A stretch of 64,000 bases of DNA, from assembly GCA_905221605.1 (NCBI GenBank), contig CAJNDS010002216.1, positions 504,501 through 568,500 of the forward strand, in the 5' to 3' direction. A program made the position numbers and the translations under genes. The notes below the pieces were generated by a model. It searched no databases and was not told where the DNA came from. It saw only the letters and a list, made by a program, of their open reading frames with translations. This DNA is from Symbiodinium natans. Taxonomy: Eukaryota > Sar > Dinophyceae > Suessiales > Symbiodiniaceae. Shown here piece by piece: positions 1 to 9,741 of the stretch. Within the stretch, counting starts at the first letter, position 1; each line of letters opens with the position of its first letter.

Positions 1-59
1 CACTCTCTTCCCGCTGGCCTGCTTACGCTCTCGGACAGCGTAGAATGAGAAAAACCTAT

Positions 60-125
60 ATATATATATATATATTATATATATAGATATCGATATAGAT
101 ACAGATATAGATATAGATATAGAAT
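60..125. repeat. AT-rich microsatellite
   Basis: TA dinucleotides followed by GATATA-type hexamers. The short plus-strand frames that cross it are low-complexity and not credible genes. Confidence 0.85.
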
Positions 126-343
126 CTAAATACATTTGTATTTCTTGTTTATATATATATATATTCTTATATTTATACTTATACCAATATTTATATTTGT
201 ATTTGTATTTAAACGTTTATTAATACTTCTATTTGCATTCATGTTTATGTTTATATGTTTTTCCTTAAAAAGACGTGGAAGACTTCCAGGTGTGTCGGGT
301 TTAGGATTTAGGGTTTAGGGTAAGTGTTTCAGGCTTGCGGAGC

Positions 344-1324
344 TTAGGGTTTTACACCCAAAGCCCTGCAATCGCCCAGTGGCCGTTGGATCATGTTGCT
401 GCTGGGGAGAATGCGGTCCACATGTCGGACATAAACAATGCACTCAGGATGGTCTTCCTCTTTGCTTGTCTCCCACATATCCGTGACTTTTGATAGACGC
501 CGGCAGGTGTCGATTGCAATGAACTGAAAATCGCTTACCGGTGACTCTGCTGTCAGCTTCACTCGACACAGCTGGCGGTCCATGGGAAATTCCTTGAGTT
601 CCAAGGTCTCTTCAAAAACCCTGTCGTACTTCGCCTTGTACTCCACAACGCCACCAGCCTCATTGCACCATAGCAGTTGTCGTTCCGCGATGTGGATGCC
701 CCCCTGTGCTTCAGCGTCCACCTGATTGATAAACGTGTGCTTGGGGAAGAAGTGGTTCTCCCACTTTGGCGGGCTGATGGACACATACTCGTGCTTCTTG
801 CGAGTCTGCCGAGAGCCGAGCTTCTGGAAATCTTCAAACACCAAGGTGCCATCTTCATGAAGTTCCCGCACCACCACGTCGATCTCTTCAAGAAATGGAG
901 CTGTATTCGGTGCTTCTTTCTCGATGCAGAGTTGGGCCTTGAAGTTCTTTAATCTCGGGTCGCGCCACCAAAGCTTCAGGACAAAAACGAGGCCGAATTG
1001 CTCGTTCTCGTCATCAATTCGTTTTAACTCCTGCGGTCTCATGTCCACATAAACCTTGATGGCCCTGGAGCAGTCTACAGAATCCTGCTTTGCAAGCTTG
1101 TCGTCCTTGTATTCCCGCCTGTCATACTTCGGGAACAAGCCATCTTTTGTGAGACACTCGTGCTCGAACTTGGCAGCTAGCTTTCTCATGTCATCATGTG
1201 AAAGGTCACCTTCCACGCAAGAACAAGCGGCGCCAGGGGCTAAGCACGGGCCTGCCTGATCATCTTCACTGCTTTCGCTAGCTGACTCGCAGACCAAAGG
1301 CATGAATCCCGTGGACTGGTCCAT
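344..1324 (-). CDS. Pentameric ligand-gated ion channel, extracellular ligand-binding domain (partial gene)
   Basis: An uninterrupted 326-codon frame. Residues about 90-275 carry hallmarks of the Cys-loop receptor ligand-binding domain: a W-x-D-x-R-L loop (W120, D122, R124, L125), then FPMDRQLC at 246-253, which matches the F-P-x-D-x-Q-x-C core of the signature loop. The family forms pentameric channels in membranes, with this domain outside the cell and four membrane helices after it. The first cysteine of the Cys loop, expected 14 residues before C253, is Glu, so the disulfide is absent, as in prokaryotic members. No membrane helices are seen. The frame runs into TTTAGGG-like sequence near 344, so the channel part probably lies in exons left of the window. 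The first 80 residues are acidic and Cys-containing and match nothing I know. The ATG at 1324 is the first in frame. Confidence 0.75.
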   Translation of the reverse strand: MDQSTGFMPLVCESASESSEDDQAGPCLAPGAACSCVEGDLSHDDMRKLAAKFEHECLTKDGLFPKYDRREYKDDKLAKQDSVDCSRAIKVYVDMRPQELKRIDDENEQFGLVFVLKLWWRDPRLKNFKAQLCIEKEAPNTAPFLEEIDVVVRELHEDGTLVFEDFQKLGSRQTRKKHEYVSISPPKWENHFFPKHTFINQVDAEAQGGIHIAERQLLWCNEAGGVVEYKAKYDRVFEETLELKEFPMDRQLCRVKLTAESPVSDFQFIAIDTCRRLSKVTDMWETSKEEDHPECIVYVRHVDRILPSSNMIQRPLGDCRALGVKP

Positions 1325-1446
1325 AGCCCATGTGGGACGGAAAAGCGGGGGGGGCTAAGTTCTGACTGCCGTCTGAAGCGCTTGCATGTGCCCGATACAA
1401 GCACGCATCAAGATACTAAACTGAAACAGACGGCAAATCCCCTAAA

Positions 1447-1544
1447 CCAGGTTGGCCCTCAAAAACCCCCTGAAAACAGATTCCTAAACATCATCCTCCA
1501 ACCCAACAAGGCAAAATATACGAACATCCCAAGGGCCTACCTGG
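1447..1544 (-). mobile_element. Candidate introner, GGCCC-family
   Basis: Plus-strand ends CCAGGTTGGCCC and GGGCCTACCTGG are near-perfect inverted repeats. The interior shares CCCTCTGAAAA-like and ATTCCTGA-like segments with the copies at 14812-14909, 17090-17289 and 18381-18737. No flanking exon could be read, so its role as an intron is not shown here. Confidence 0.5.
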
Positions 1545-1904
1545 TTCATCACTAGAAGAGAGTGTTGGGGAAGTATTATAAAAGTATAGGTATACAGGGA
1601 CCCCTAAGGGAATACTACTCTTTTAAGCAGCAGCGCACTCTACAACAGCATTGTCCTAGACCCGGGAGAAACCAATAAAAAGGGCACCCTTTCTGGGTTT
1701 AAGGGGATTATATAGGAAACCCCAACCCTAAAAATAGGAAGTAAGGGCCTACTCCTTGTCCTGGTAGCCCTAGACCCTAAACCCTAAACCCCTAAAACAA
1801 GGAAGTAAGGGCCTACTCCGGGTCCTAGTTTCTCTCCAGGGAAAGCTGCGCGAAAGTGCTGGCAAGCACCACCGCGTCTGCTGAAGTCTCGGCTTCACAC
1901 AGTC

Positions 1905-1975
1905 ACCCTAAACCCTACACCCTAAACCCTAAACCCTAAACCCTAAACCCTAAACCCTAAACCCTAAACCCTAGA
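1905..1975. repeat. CCCTAAA telomere-like array
   Basis: About ten near-perfect heptamers. It forms the left border of an exon-sized island (1976-2075), with a TTTAGGG array on the other side. Confidence 0.9.
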
Positions 1976-2060
1976 CATGCCGCTCTTGGGAATGCTTGGC
2001 AAGTCTGGGGCCCACGCGAAGCCCATGAAGCCCGGATGCCCCGAGTGACCAGATCTCTTG
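1976..2060 (-). CDS. Exon-sized coding island, unrecognised
   Basis: On the minus strand a frame stays open across the island (reading LCKRSGHSGHPGFMGF and on), between CCCTAAA on the left and TTTAGGG on the right. Its size and flanks match the proven exons of the S46 gene. No family is recognised and the boundaries are approximate. Confidence 0.35.
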
Positions 2061-2092
2061 CAGAGCCCCCTGGTTCTTAGTAGGGAATGGGG

Positions 2093-2195
2093 GTTTAGGG
2101 TTTAGGGTTTAGGGTTTAGGGTTTAGGGTTTACGGTCTGGGGTTTAGGGTTTAGGGTTTGGGGTTTAGGGTTTAGGGTTCAGGGTTTAGGGTTAC
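2093..2195. repeat. TTTAGGG telomere-like array
   Basis: Roughly fourteen heptamers with a few variants such as TTTGGGG. A CTGGTTCTTAGTAGGGAATG motif lies just left of it, and a partner GACTAAGAACCAG lies at about 2252, so the array may sit inside an element of the family seen in the intron at 19045-19198. Confidence 0.85.
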
Positions 2196-2565
2196 CTACA
2201 CCCCCTCGCTTGGTTCTTGGCAAGGAATGAGGGAATTAGGGCACTGTATAGAGGGACTAAGAACCAGCCAGATAGGGCCGCCCTTCCCCAGCTTGTGGCG
2301 AGAAATTTCTGGCTTGAGGGTATAGGCGTTATAGGTTTTAAAGGTTTTATAGGTTTTGTAGATTTTGCAAGCGAGCTTTTCAGATACTCGGCGGCCCTGA
2401 GACGAGCTAGAAACCCCCCATCTGCCAGCTTCAGCAACAGGGTCTTTTTGGATCGGGAACGGCAGGAGGCCAAGGTTCGTGAAACACAAAGGCCAGGGTT
2501 TAGCGTTTAGGGTTTAGGGCTTGGGGCTTAGGGTTAGGGGTTAAGGTTTAGGGTCCAGAGCGTCT

Positions 2566-3139
2566 TTACCAGTTGGGCATCGGCATAAAGCGCTCCATGA
2601 CCCGCTCGGGGTGCAGGACGTCCAGATGGTGAGACTTCCACGCCTCGATCTGCGAGTTCTTGCTCTGCACCTCTGCCTTGAGCTCCGGGTTGGCGAGGCC
2701 GGTTCCTATACTGAACTTGGAACCTCAGCAACAAATTAACACCATTTTAGCTGTTTCTTAGGACTTAAAAGTACCCAAACAAAATTTAAATTTTAGCTGC
2801 GTCTTAGGACTTAAAGTGCCCAAAAATGAAAGAAAATATTTCCAAGCGCTCCCTGAGGTTCTGTAGTGGCTGTTGAAGGCTAGCTGGCCCAGCGTTGTCA
2901 GGACGTGTATTGGCACGCAAACGACGGCAGCAGCTGCAATCATGGCGTTGAAGGCAGTGGACCCCGCGCTCTTTCCTCCCAAGCCTTCGAAGCTGCAATG
3001 TTCAAAGTGACGCGCCACCGCTTCGGCGCCCGCGTCGCCTTCACTGCAGCAAGGAGCGGCGACAGGAACTCTTCACCAAGCACCGACCTGCCCATGTTTA
3101 GGGTTTAGGGTTTAGGGTTTTGGGTTTAGGGTTTAGGGT

Positions 3140-3227
<88 letters not shown>

Positions 3228-3863
3228 GGTTTAGGGCCGACCTGCCCATGGGGCGTCCCAACGTCCCGATGGGCAATAGACCATTTGGCAAGTCCAGGAA
3301 GCAAAGGCCCACCAAGGCCAGCAGTCGCACCACGACAAACGTGCCCTCGGGCCATCCAGGCCCTGACGTCTTCACTGAAGATTCCTCCTGTCCTTGGTAG
3401 CCCAGTAACCATACTCTGATAAGGGCACCCTTCTCTTGGGGTTGGCTATTTTAAAAGGGCAACCCTAAGCAAAAAAAGGGGTAAAGGGTACCCCTCTGGG
3501 CTACCAAGTGTCTCAAGCCAGTTGGACAGGTATGAAATCCAAACATGCTCTGCGTCACCTGAACGACCGACGTGAAGCAAGCGTGAAATTTGGCATCGCC
3601 GGTTGTTCCTTGCTCGTTCATTGTGTTGAGCGCAGCCGCAGCGACATAGAACGCAATGGGGACTGAAGGGTGTAGCACCCGGCTTGCCTGACTAGGCTAG
3701 CTCTCTGGCTCTGGCTAGGTTTGACCAGGTAAACACGGGGATTGGTCCCTAGGTGAGGGTGGCCTTTCAGGTCGCTGGTATCATGCCACAGAGGACGCAG
3801 AAAAGGAAACTGATCTAGAACAACCCCGGGCGTGTCTGGCAGCAGCGTCCGAAAGTCAGCCAT
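2566..3863 (-). CDS. Multi-exon gene of unknown function, 3' exons including the stop
   Basis: Read on the minus strand. A possible first exon starts with ATG at 3863. A frame at about 3690-3513 (VPIAFYVAAAALNTM...) joins in frame to 3392-3242 across the intron 3393-3512. That exon joins in frame to sequence from 3087 downward across the array intron 3088-3241. A hydrophobic stretch (IAAAAVVCVPIHVLTTL) lies in another frame at about 2890-2960. The last exon, 2705-2566, is clean (KAEVQSKNSQIEAWKSHH... PMPNW, stop TAA at 2566-2568) and follows a TATAG acceptor. The protein seems partly membrane-bound. I do not recognise a family. The exon chain between 3087 and 2705 is unresolved, and two genes are possible. 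Confidence 0.5.
3088..3241 (-). mobile_element. Intron made of a telomere-like array between 14-bp direct repeats
   Basis: A TTTAGGG/TTGAGGG block (3097-3236) is flanked by identical copies of CCGACCTGCCCATG at 3083-3096 and 3237-3250. On the minus strand each copy contains CAG|GTC. Using the GT of the right-hand copy as donor and the AG of the left-hand copy as acceptor removes the array plus one copy and keeps the frame. Confidence 0.7.
3393..3512 (-). mobile_element. Introner, GTAGCCCAG family
   Basis: On the minus strand the element begins CTTGGTAGCCCAG and ends CTGGGCTACCAAG, an exact 13-bp inverted repeat. It is flanked by the 4-bp duplication GACA. Splicing at TTGA|GACA (GA donor) and CCAAG|GACA rejoins the frame. 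About 120 nt. Confidence 0.8.
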
Positions 3864-4561
3864 GCTTTACCGTTTTTGTGCGAACTACTTACAACTCCCA
3901 ACCGCAGCTAGGCGCCAAAGCAAAAAGGGCGAGCTCTCCAAAGCAAGCAATCAGGAGCCACGTTTGCGTGGCGGCGAACAGCATGGGCCGTGAAGCCTGG
4001 AGGGCCACCGGACGTCCTGAGTTGCAGATGTGGAGCCAGCAACGAGGGGAATGTGTTGCATACAACGTTCAGCTCACAGACACCACTTGCCCATGCAGAC
4101 TAAGTACCATAAAGACAGGATGTCACTCGACACAACGTCTCTTGGCTACGCCATTTCTACGTTGAGGATTCTTGGACATGCAGCCAGCCACTGAGTGATT
4201 GTTTATGCGTGTTGGGTGCAAGGCGTTGCTACATGCTTCCATGTCAGTTCAACGCAGAAATGGGTCCTATGGACGGGAGACCGAGCGACGACGCCTTAAG
4301 GATCGGCCACGCAAACCGCGAAATGTCTATCGACGAAGCCTGAGAGAAGCAGCACGAGAAAACGAAAGTACCAGCTCTGGGGTTTAGGGCTCCGCGTTTA
4401 GGAACCGTAACTGGCTCGACCAGCTTGCCGCCTTCCCAACACACGCATGCACTGCAAACACAGAAAGGTTCAAAAACCTCAAACCCCAAATCCCAAACCC
4501 CGAACCCTAAAACCCCAAACTCCCAACCCTAAACCCTAAACCCTAAACCCTAAACCCTAAA

Positions 4562-4658
4562 ACATCTCAAGGGCCGAACCGCGACAAGCGTCCACCTGAC
4601 CAAAGGTCCAGGAGTCCGGACGACATGGCCTTCCCAGATCTTCCAGCAGGGCGTAGTT
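4562..4658 (-). CDS. Exon-sized coding island, unrecognised
   Basis: Minus-strand frame NYALLEDLGRPCRPDSWTFG... is open from end to end between a CCCTAAA array (4496-4560) and a TTTAGGG array (4662-4770). Codon usage looks normal. No family recognised. Confidence 0.45.
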
Positions 4659-4661
4659 CAG

Positions 4662-4770
4662 GGAATAGGGTTTAGGGTATAGGGTTTAGGGTTTAGGGTT
4701 TAGGGTTTAGGGTTTAGGGTTTAGGGTTTAGGGTTTAGGGTTTAGGGTTTAGGGTTTAGGGTTTAGGGTG
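4662..4770. repeat. TTTAGGG telomere-like array
   Basis: About fifteen nearly uniform heptamers at the right edge of the island at 4562-4658. Confidence 0.9.
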
Positions 4771-5467
4771 TATAACTTGAAACCATAGTACTGATCTGTA
4801 TGGCTGTGTGGAATCCTCCTTAGATCTTCCTGAAGTAAGCTCAGAGTTTTTGCAGGAGTCAAGAAACCCCTTCCAATACCATATAATCTAGAATATCTAT
4901 ATATATATATATACAGAAAGTTTTTATGCACTCGGGAACATAAAATATACACTAAATCACATAGAACACGTACGTGGGGGCGCTGCTCGCAGCCCCAGCC
5001 GCCCTTGCCAGGTCCCGAACATGTACCTTAAGTCCCCTGAACCCCCGAAACGCCAAACCCTAAACCCTAAACCCACATTTTCTGCACACCTCCAATACCC
5101 TGAACCCCTCACTCCCCGAAATCCCTCAACCCTAAATCCCTTAGAACCCTGATACAGACCATCAAGGAGCCTTGGCGGAGCCGTAGACACCGTAGGAAGC
5201 AGCCAGTGCTTGGAAAGGCGTAAGCCCTTCCGTCAAGACCATGCCTCGGTGGTTTGGTTGTTTTGCAAGGGGCTGCCGGGGGGGGGGATAGTTTTTAAGG
5301 TGGGGGGTTAGGGGTGCAGGGGGTTTAGGGGGTTAGGGTTTAGGGTTTAGGGCTTGAGGGTTTAGAGCCTGGGTTTCTGTGTGTTGGATCTTTGGAGGTT
5401 TTAGGGTTTAGGGTTTAGGGTTTAGGGTTTAGGGTTTAGGGTTTAGGGTTTAGGGTTTAGGGTTTAG

Positions 5468-5617
5468 TAACAAACCAAGATGAGGAAGACCACACCCCAA
5501 ACCCACCAAGTACCCCACGGGGCCTCCTGCGCATCTGCGCTCCTTTTGCTCGAACCAGAAAGCCTTTCATTGTCGCGGAGGTCGTTCCATGCCTCGCAGT
5601 GCGAACTTGGTTTCACA
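5468..5617 (-). repeat. Copia 3' LTR
   Basis: 150 bp. In element sense it starts TGTGAAACCAAG and ends TTTGTTA. It matches 9119-9269 except for one single-base indel. Confidence 0.9.
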
Positions 5618-5650
5618 CTGGTTCAAAAGTAAGAGCAGCGAAAAAGCTGC

Positions 5651-8600
5651 TTACGCCGGCTCTTTCAAAGAGCTAGCGAACGGCAGACGTATCTCACCGA
5701 AGAGAGTGCTCCACCACTCGGTAGCAGACTTCGGCTTAGTAAGAATGTCGGCAAGCTGATAGCTAGTGGGAACCCAGTAAAGCGGAGCACGATCTTGGAT
5801 TTTCTCGAAGTCAAAATTCTGTCTGAGAGCGGACAGATCGATTGCGAGCCTCTTGTCGGTGGGGATCCTAGGAATGCCCTCCTTGTGAAGATGATCGTAC
5901 AAGCTCTTGCAATCGGTGATGCAGCGCAACTGGTGTCCAGACAGAGAGTCAACGGTCTTCAGGGTACCAGAAAGGATGGACTCGACATATGAGCGAACGT
6001 ATTGTCCTTCCTCTACAGCTTCTGTACAGGCTGTAGTCTCGGCACCAAAAGTTGACCTACATACTCTTCGCGTGGCAGATGACTTCCAATCAACTATGCT
6101 ACAGACCCCACCTCCGGCAGCGAACGCCTCACTATCGGTAAGAACAACCAGCAAACCACATTGACTGGCCACATTTGAGTTGGCTCTCTTAGCCTTCCTT
6201 TCCTTCCAATCATACGGGGTACCGGACATTTGGCCCAGTTCGTGATCGGCTTGGCTCAGTCGAAAACCTTCTTCTCCTCCGAGTTTTGCGTTCGCCCAAG
6301 CAGCATCGTGATAGACAAGGTACTCAAGCTTGGAGAGATCAAGCGGTCGTAGCCATATCCCCTTGTCCTTGTGTTCCAATGCACGTCGAGCGATCTGATT
6401 GGTAAATCGGATGTCGGACACTGAAGGTTCTCTTTGTAGTTGTTGCGCAAGGGAAACGCTGCAGGTAAGATCGGGCCGAGATTGGGAACTCAGCCACGAC
6501 AATGCGCCTATAAGGGACTGGTTGTCGATCTTCTGCTCGAGAGTCGCGAGGTCTTCTTCGTTCTGGTCTTTGGTGACAGGGATCTCGAAGAGTCGGCTGC
6601 AGGCATAGGCTTCTTGTGACACGTATACCCCTTTCTCGGAAACTGTGATGTGTGATCCAAGATACTCGAAATCATCTATTTCCCAATCATCTACAGGAAA
6701 CACCTGTGAGAGACTGTGACGAATTTGCTGACTGATTTCGGGGGAGCCTACCACAAGAAGATCATCAACATGAACTCCGACGTATGCGATCGGCGCCACA
6801 CTGCTGCCTTGCTGTGAACCAACCAGTTGGAAAAGACAAGGATCGAGAGGATTTTGCACGAACTTGTAGTCGATCCCATCATAGGAGATGTGGAGCCCCA
6901 AAATACTTTCCCGAAGCTTACGCCACCATTTTCGGGGACTGTCAGGAAGCCCAAGAATCCCTTTGGTGATTTTGAGGAGTTGTTGAGGGTGGAGGCCACT
7001 CAGACCGGTTTTGGGCTGAAGAAGGTAGAGCTCGCGATCGAGCTCGTCGCCGTTCAAAAAGGCGGCAGTTATGTCGCCTGCTGATGCCTCCCAACGCTCA
7101 GAACCCTTTCTACTTGCGACAAGTTGCAGCAAGATCAGCACCGACAATCGATTGATGGTAGGCGCGTCGGTCTGGAGCATATGGATATCCGGGTCTTTGT
7201 GTCCGCCAATGACGAGTCTCGCCTTATGTTTCCAACAAACAGCAGAATCGACCTTCCTACGGCTCCAACGTTTGTCTTTGTAGGCAAATCTCGAGGTCAA
7301 GATGCGGCTAGGATCGACGCTTTGTCGTACAGCTTCACTTTCTTCCAGACTCAACGGTTGTAGAGCTCCATGTTTCAGGTGTTCCTGATACTGTTTATCT
7401 TCAGCAGCACGAAAAGCGGGACGTTCACTTTCCGGGATGAGACGCCACGGCAATTCTTTCTCGAGCTGCTTCTCGAGAGACTTCTCAGTCTGGCATCTCT
7501 TCAACATATGGGCCGAATGTTCTCCTACCTCGGCACCAGGTCCAGGACCCTTCTTACGAACCCTTTTGTTAACTCCTCCAGGCGGCGTAAGGAATTCCAG
7601 TTCCCGACGAAGAGGTTCTACTCGTTCTTGAGGATGAAATCCTTCATCAGCAGCAACGCTAGGACTATAATCGGGAATGGAGTCTTCGGGACCGAGATCG
7701 AACTGAAAATCCATGTCGATGTCATGTTGGGGTTCCTGACCGGGATCTTCGTCGATATCGCCTGGTTCCTGATCTGGCTCTTGATATGTTTCGGGATCAT
7801 CGGGGTCTAACTGAAGGAGTTTCTCCAGGTCATCCCGGGCAAGTTTGGTGGAAAGAAGATCACCGAGTTCTTCTGCTGTTGAAGGTCGCAAATGTTCCTC
7901 GGCAACTAGATGACACCGACCACCAAAGGAGATCCACCAGTTTCCACCTTCTGCCCCTATGATTGTCCCGGGTCCTCGCCACTGCCCTCGGCGAGTTGCC
8001 ACTTTCTCGATCCTGTAAAAACAGACGAGTTCTCCAATGCGATAACCTCCTCGTTTAACCCGAGCCCTTTGAAGGAGACTTCGACGGAATTTGGCATCTG
8101 CTTGGGTCCTGAAAAACGCCATACGAGCTGAGGTCCTGATACTGACTTCCCGTTGTCTCTGCCTGTCCTCGGAGATAAGCTCGATGAACTTCTCTTCATC
8201 GACGCCAGACATCAGCTCCTCTGGCACTTTAGGATCCCGTCCAAAAACTGCTTGATTAGGAGAGAAACCGTGCTGTCTTCGAAGTTCATTCTTTGCGCTG
8301 TTGACGGCCTGGATTGCTAGCTCAAGGTCCTCCCCAACGATGGATTTTTCATCAATGACTCGTTTCAACATCTCCTCAAACCACATGCCATGCCTCTCTA
8401 TCACACCCTGTTGCCAGTGGGCCTGCCCAGCCGCTGGTCGTACTTTGCATCCATGAAATTCAGCATATTGACTTAGCCCGGCCTGCAGACCAGGTTCTAG
8501 ATCTGCTGCTATGGTGCCAGGCGCTCCGAAGACGTTACCCCACAACAAAGTGAAGGCATGCAAGAAATCTTGGGTGCGATGTCCTGGAGGTCTACAAACA

Positions 8601-8794
8601 AGGTGGTAGGTCGTCGCATGGTCAATGACGGAAAGAAGCTCATGTCGAACTCGGTTAGAATCGAAAACGTGGAAGACATCTATGCTCACAAGCTGGTTCA
8701 TGTCGAGGAGCGAGGGAAGTGTTGCCGGGCGCGGTATGTTGGTTCGGTGGTTTCTCTCACAAACCTCACAACGGAGACTTTTGCAAGCCTTCAC
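5651..8794 (-). CDS. pol: Copia polyprotein: integrase, reverse transcriptase, RNase H
   Basis: A 1047-codon frame. The N-terminal C-x2-C (CEVCER) ends the gag-pre-integrase domain. The integrase core follows in residues about 30-230, with acidic residues in SIDVFHVFD and ADLEPGLQ and the final Glu in VIERHGMWFEEML. The copia-type reverse transcriptase spans about 520-760, with GDITAAFLNG and the catalytic HVDDLLVVG. RNase H at about 830-1000 begins at YHDAAWANA. The enzyme set copies element RNA into DNA and inserts it. The true reading extends upstream in another frame: sequence reading LHQNLGHPAVHDLARHLRFA (about 8800-8865) is the pre-integrase motif, and a one-base shift near 8785-8790 separates it from this frame. 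Confidence 0.9.
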   Translation of the reverse strand: MKACKSLRCEVCERNHRTNIPRPATLPSLLDMNQLVSIDVFHVFDSNRVRHELLSVIDHATTYHLVCRPPGHRTQDFLHAFTLLWGNVFGAPGTIAADLEPGLQAGLSQYAEFHGCKVRPAAGQAHWQQGVIERHGMWFEEMLKRVIDEKSIVGEDLELAIQAVNSAKNELRRQHGFSPNQAVFGRDPKVPEELMSGVDEEKFIELISEDRQRQREVSIRTSARMAFFRTQADAKFRRSLLQRARVKRGGYRIGELVCFYRIEKVATRRGQWRGPGTIIGAEGGNWWISFGGRCHLVAEEHLRPSTAEELGDLLSTKLARDDLEKLLQLDPDDPETYQEPDQEPGDIDEDPGQEPQHDIDMDFQFDLGPEDSIPDYSPSVAADEGFHPQERVEPLRRELEFLTPPGGVNKRVRKKGPGPGAEVGEHSAHMLKRCQTEKSLEKQLEKELPWRLIPESERPAFRAAEDKQYQEHLKHGALQPLSLEESEAVRQSVDPSRILTSRFAYKDKRWSRRKVDSAVCWKHKARLVIGGHKDPDIHMLQTDAPTINRLSVLILLQLVASRKGSERWEASAGDITAAFLNGDELDRELYLLQPKTGLSGLHPQQLLKITKGILGLPDSPRKWWRKLRESILGLHISYDGIDYKFVQNPLDPCLFQLVGSQQGSSVAPIAYVGVHVDDLLVVGSPEISQQIRHSLSQVFPVDDWEIDDFEYLGSHITVSEKGVYVSQEAYACSRLFEIPVTKDQNEEDLATLEQKIDNQSLIGALSWLSSQSRPDLTCSVSLAQQLQREPSVSDIRFTNQIARRALEHKDKGIWLRPLDLSKLEYLVYHDAAWANAKLGGEEGFRLSQADHELGQMSGTPYDWKERKAKRANSNVASQCGLLVVLTDSEAFAAGGGVCSIVDWKSSATRRVCRSTFGAETTACTEAVEEGQYVRSYVESILSGTLKTVDSLSGHQLRCITDCKSLYDHLHKEGIPRIPTDKRLAIDLSALRQNFDFEKIQDRAPLYWVPTSYQLADILTKPKSATEWWSTLFGEIRLPFASSLKEPA

Positions 8795-9075
8795 GACCCG
8801 GCATCAGCTCCGGCAAATCTGAGATGCCTTGCCAGATCATGTACAGCAGGATGTCCGAGATTTTGATGTAACCTTGCGAGGGCAGACTGCACATGTTTGG
8901 GAACACTGTCGTCAAAGGAGATCTCACAGGCTGTACTTGGTCTACTGCGCCTTGCTTGTCTTGCCCCTTCCTCATGCGAAGCAACAAGAACCTCGGGCTT
9001 CTGATGGTCGTCACTGGTTTGTTCAGGTTGTACTCCGAGTCGAAGGACACGATCATCATCAAGCTCCTTGAAGTC
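8795..9075 (-). pseudogene. Remnant of copia gag-pre-integrase leader
   Basis: A continuous minus-strand frame leads from near the primer site to the L-G-H-P motif and ends in TGA close to 8785, where the polyprotein continues in another frame. About 90 codons remain, with no zinc knuckle and no D-S/T-G protease, so gag and protease have been deleted. Confidence 0.7.
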
Positions 9076-9105
9076 ATAGGGATATCTAGCAAGAAGGGCT
9101 TGGTA

Positions 9106-9117
9106 GCTCCGCTACCA
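9106..9117 (-). other. Primer binding site
   Basis: TGGTAGCGGAGC begins one base after the 5' LTR. It resembles the usual copia site TGGTATCAGAGC, which pairs with initiator tRNA-Met. The identical 12-mer occurs at 59293-59304. Confidence 0.7.
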
Positions 9118-9118
9118 A

Positions 9119-9269
9119 TAACAAACCAAGATGAGGAAGACCACACCCCAAACCCACCAAGTACCCCACGGGGCCTCCTGCGCATCTGCGCTCCTTTTGC
9201 TCGAACCAGGAAAGCCTTTCATTGTCGCGGAGGTCGTTCCATGCCTCGCAGTGCGAACTTGGTTTCACA
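9119..9269 (-). repeat. Copia 5' LTR
   Basis: 151 bp, a near-identical partner of 5468-5617. The promoter and RNA start should lie here, but no TATA box is obvious. Confidence 0.9.
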
Positions 9270-9647
9270 TTTAGGGATTCAGAGTCTTGAGGGTTGTGAC
9301 AGGATAAGGGTTTTGGGCTCTGTGGTTTAGGGCCACTAACCCCTAAACCCTGCACCCTAAAACCAAGCCAGAAGCTCACATGAGCCCCTGGTGTAGTGTG
9401 AGAAGTGCCCACACGCCATATTAAAGCCCTGAAAGAAGTATGCCCGCAAAGCCTGCTAGAAGGTGTAGGATTCAAGGCTTCTGAGCAAACACTATGCAAT
9501 GCTGCGAAGCCCTCAATCTAAACCGACGGTGCCAGACAACACCTTGCAAGCAAGTGAGCAGAAATCAGAAGGCCGTAAACCCTAAACCCTACAACCCTAA
9601 ACCCTAAAACCCTAAACCCTAAACCTCAAAACCCTAACCCTAAACCC

Positions 9648-9741
9648 AAAATCGCGAGGTGTCAAGAAATATATGAGAGCCTCTGAAACATTCTGAGTCG
9701 CCATAGGGTGCCACGAGGCCCGTACCCGGAGCCTCGATCAG
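9648..9741 (-). CDS. Exon-sized coding island, unrecognised
   Basis: Minus frame LIEAPGTGLVAPYGDSECFR... is open between CCCTAAA on the left and TTTAGGG on the right. No family recognised. Confidence 0.4.

Larger units (their letters stand above)
5468..9269 (-). mobile_element. Ty1/copia-type LTR retrotransposon, internally shortened
   Basis: The element is 3802 bp, bounded by two LTRs of 150 and 151 bp that differ by only about one base. It has a 5-bp target duplication TTTAG (5463-5467 and 9270-9274). It therefore entered a TTTAGGG array and did so recently. Order on the minus strand is 5' LTR (9119-9269), primer site (9106-9117), a short leader with the end of a gag-pre-integrase domain, integrase, reverse transcriptase, RNase H, and 3' LTR (5468-5617). 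Gag and protease are missing and the leader frame is broken, so this copy cannot be autonomous. No clear polypurine tract is seen before the 3' LTR. Confidence 0.9.

Noticed and set aside
3098-3412. Open frames of the type NPQPSTLNPQPSTLNP across arrays (also 31726-31938, 39426-39746)
   Set aside because: They are translations of TTGAGGG/TTTAGGG repeats, open only because the unit lacks stops in that frame.
4749-4952. Small minus-strand frame with Tyr/Ile repeats
   Set aside because: It spans an AT microsatellite and array; no coding signal.
5665-8199. Many plus-strand and other-frame ORFs over the copia polyprotein
   Set aside because: They are shadows of the polyprotein frame and show no family motifs.
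5468-9269. Copia element as a full autonomous copy
   Set aside because: Gag and protease are missing and the pre-integrase frame is broken near 8785.
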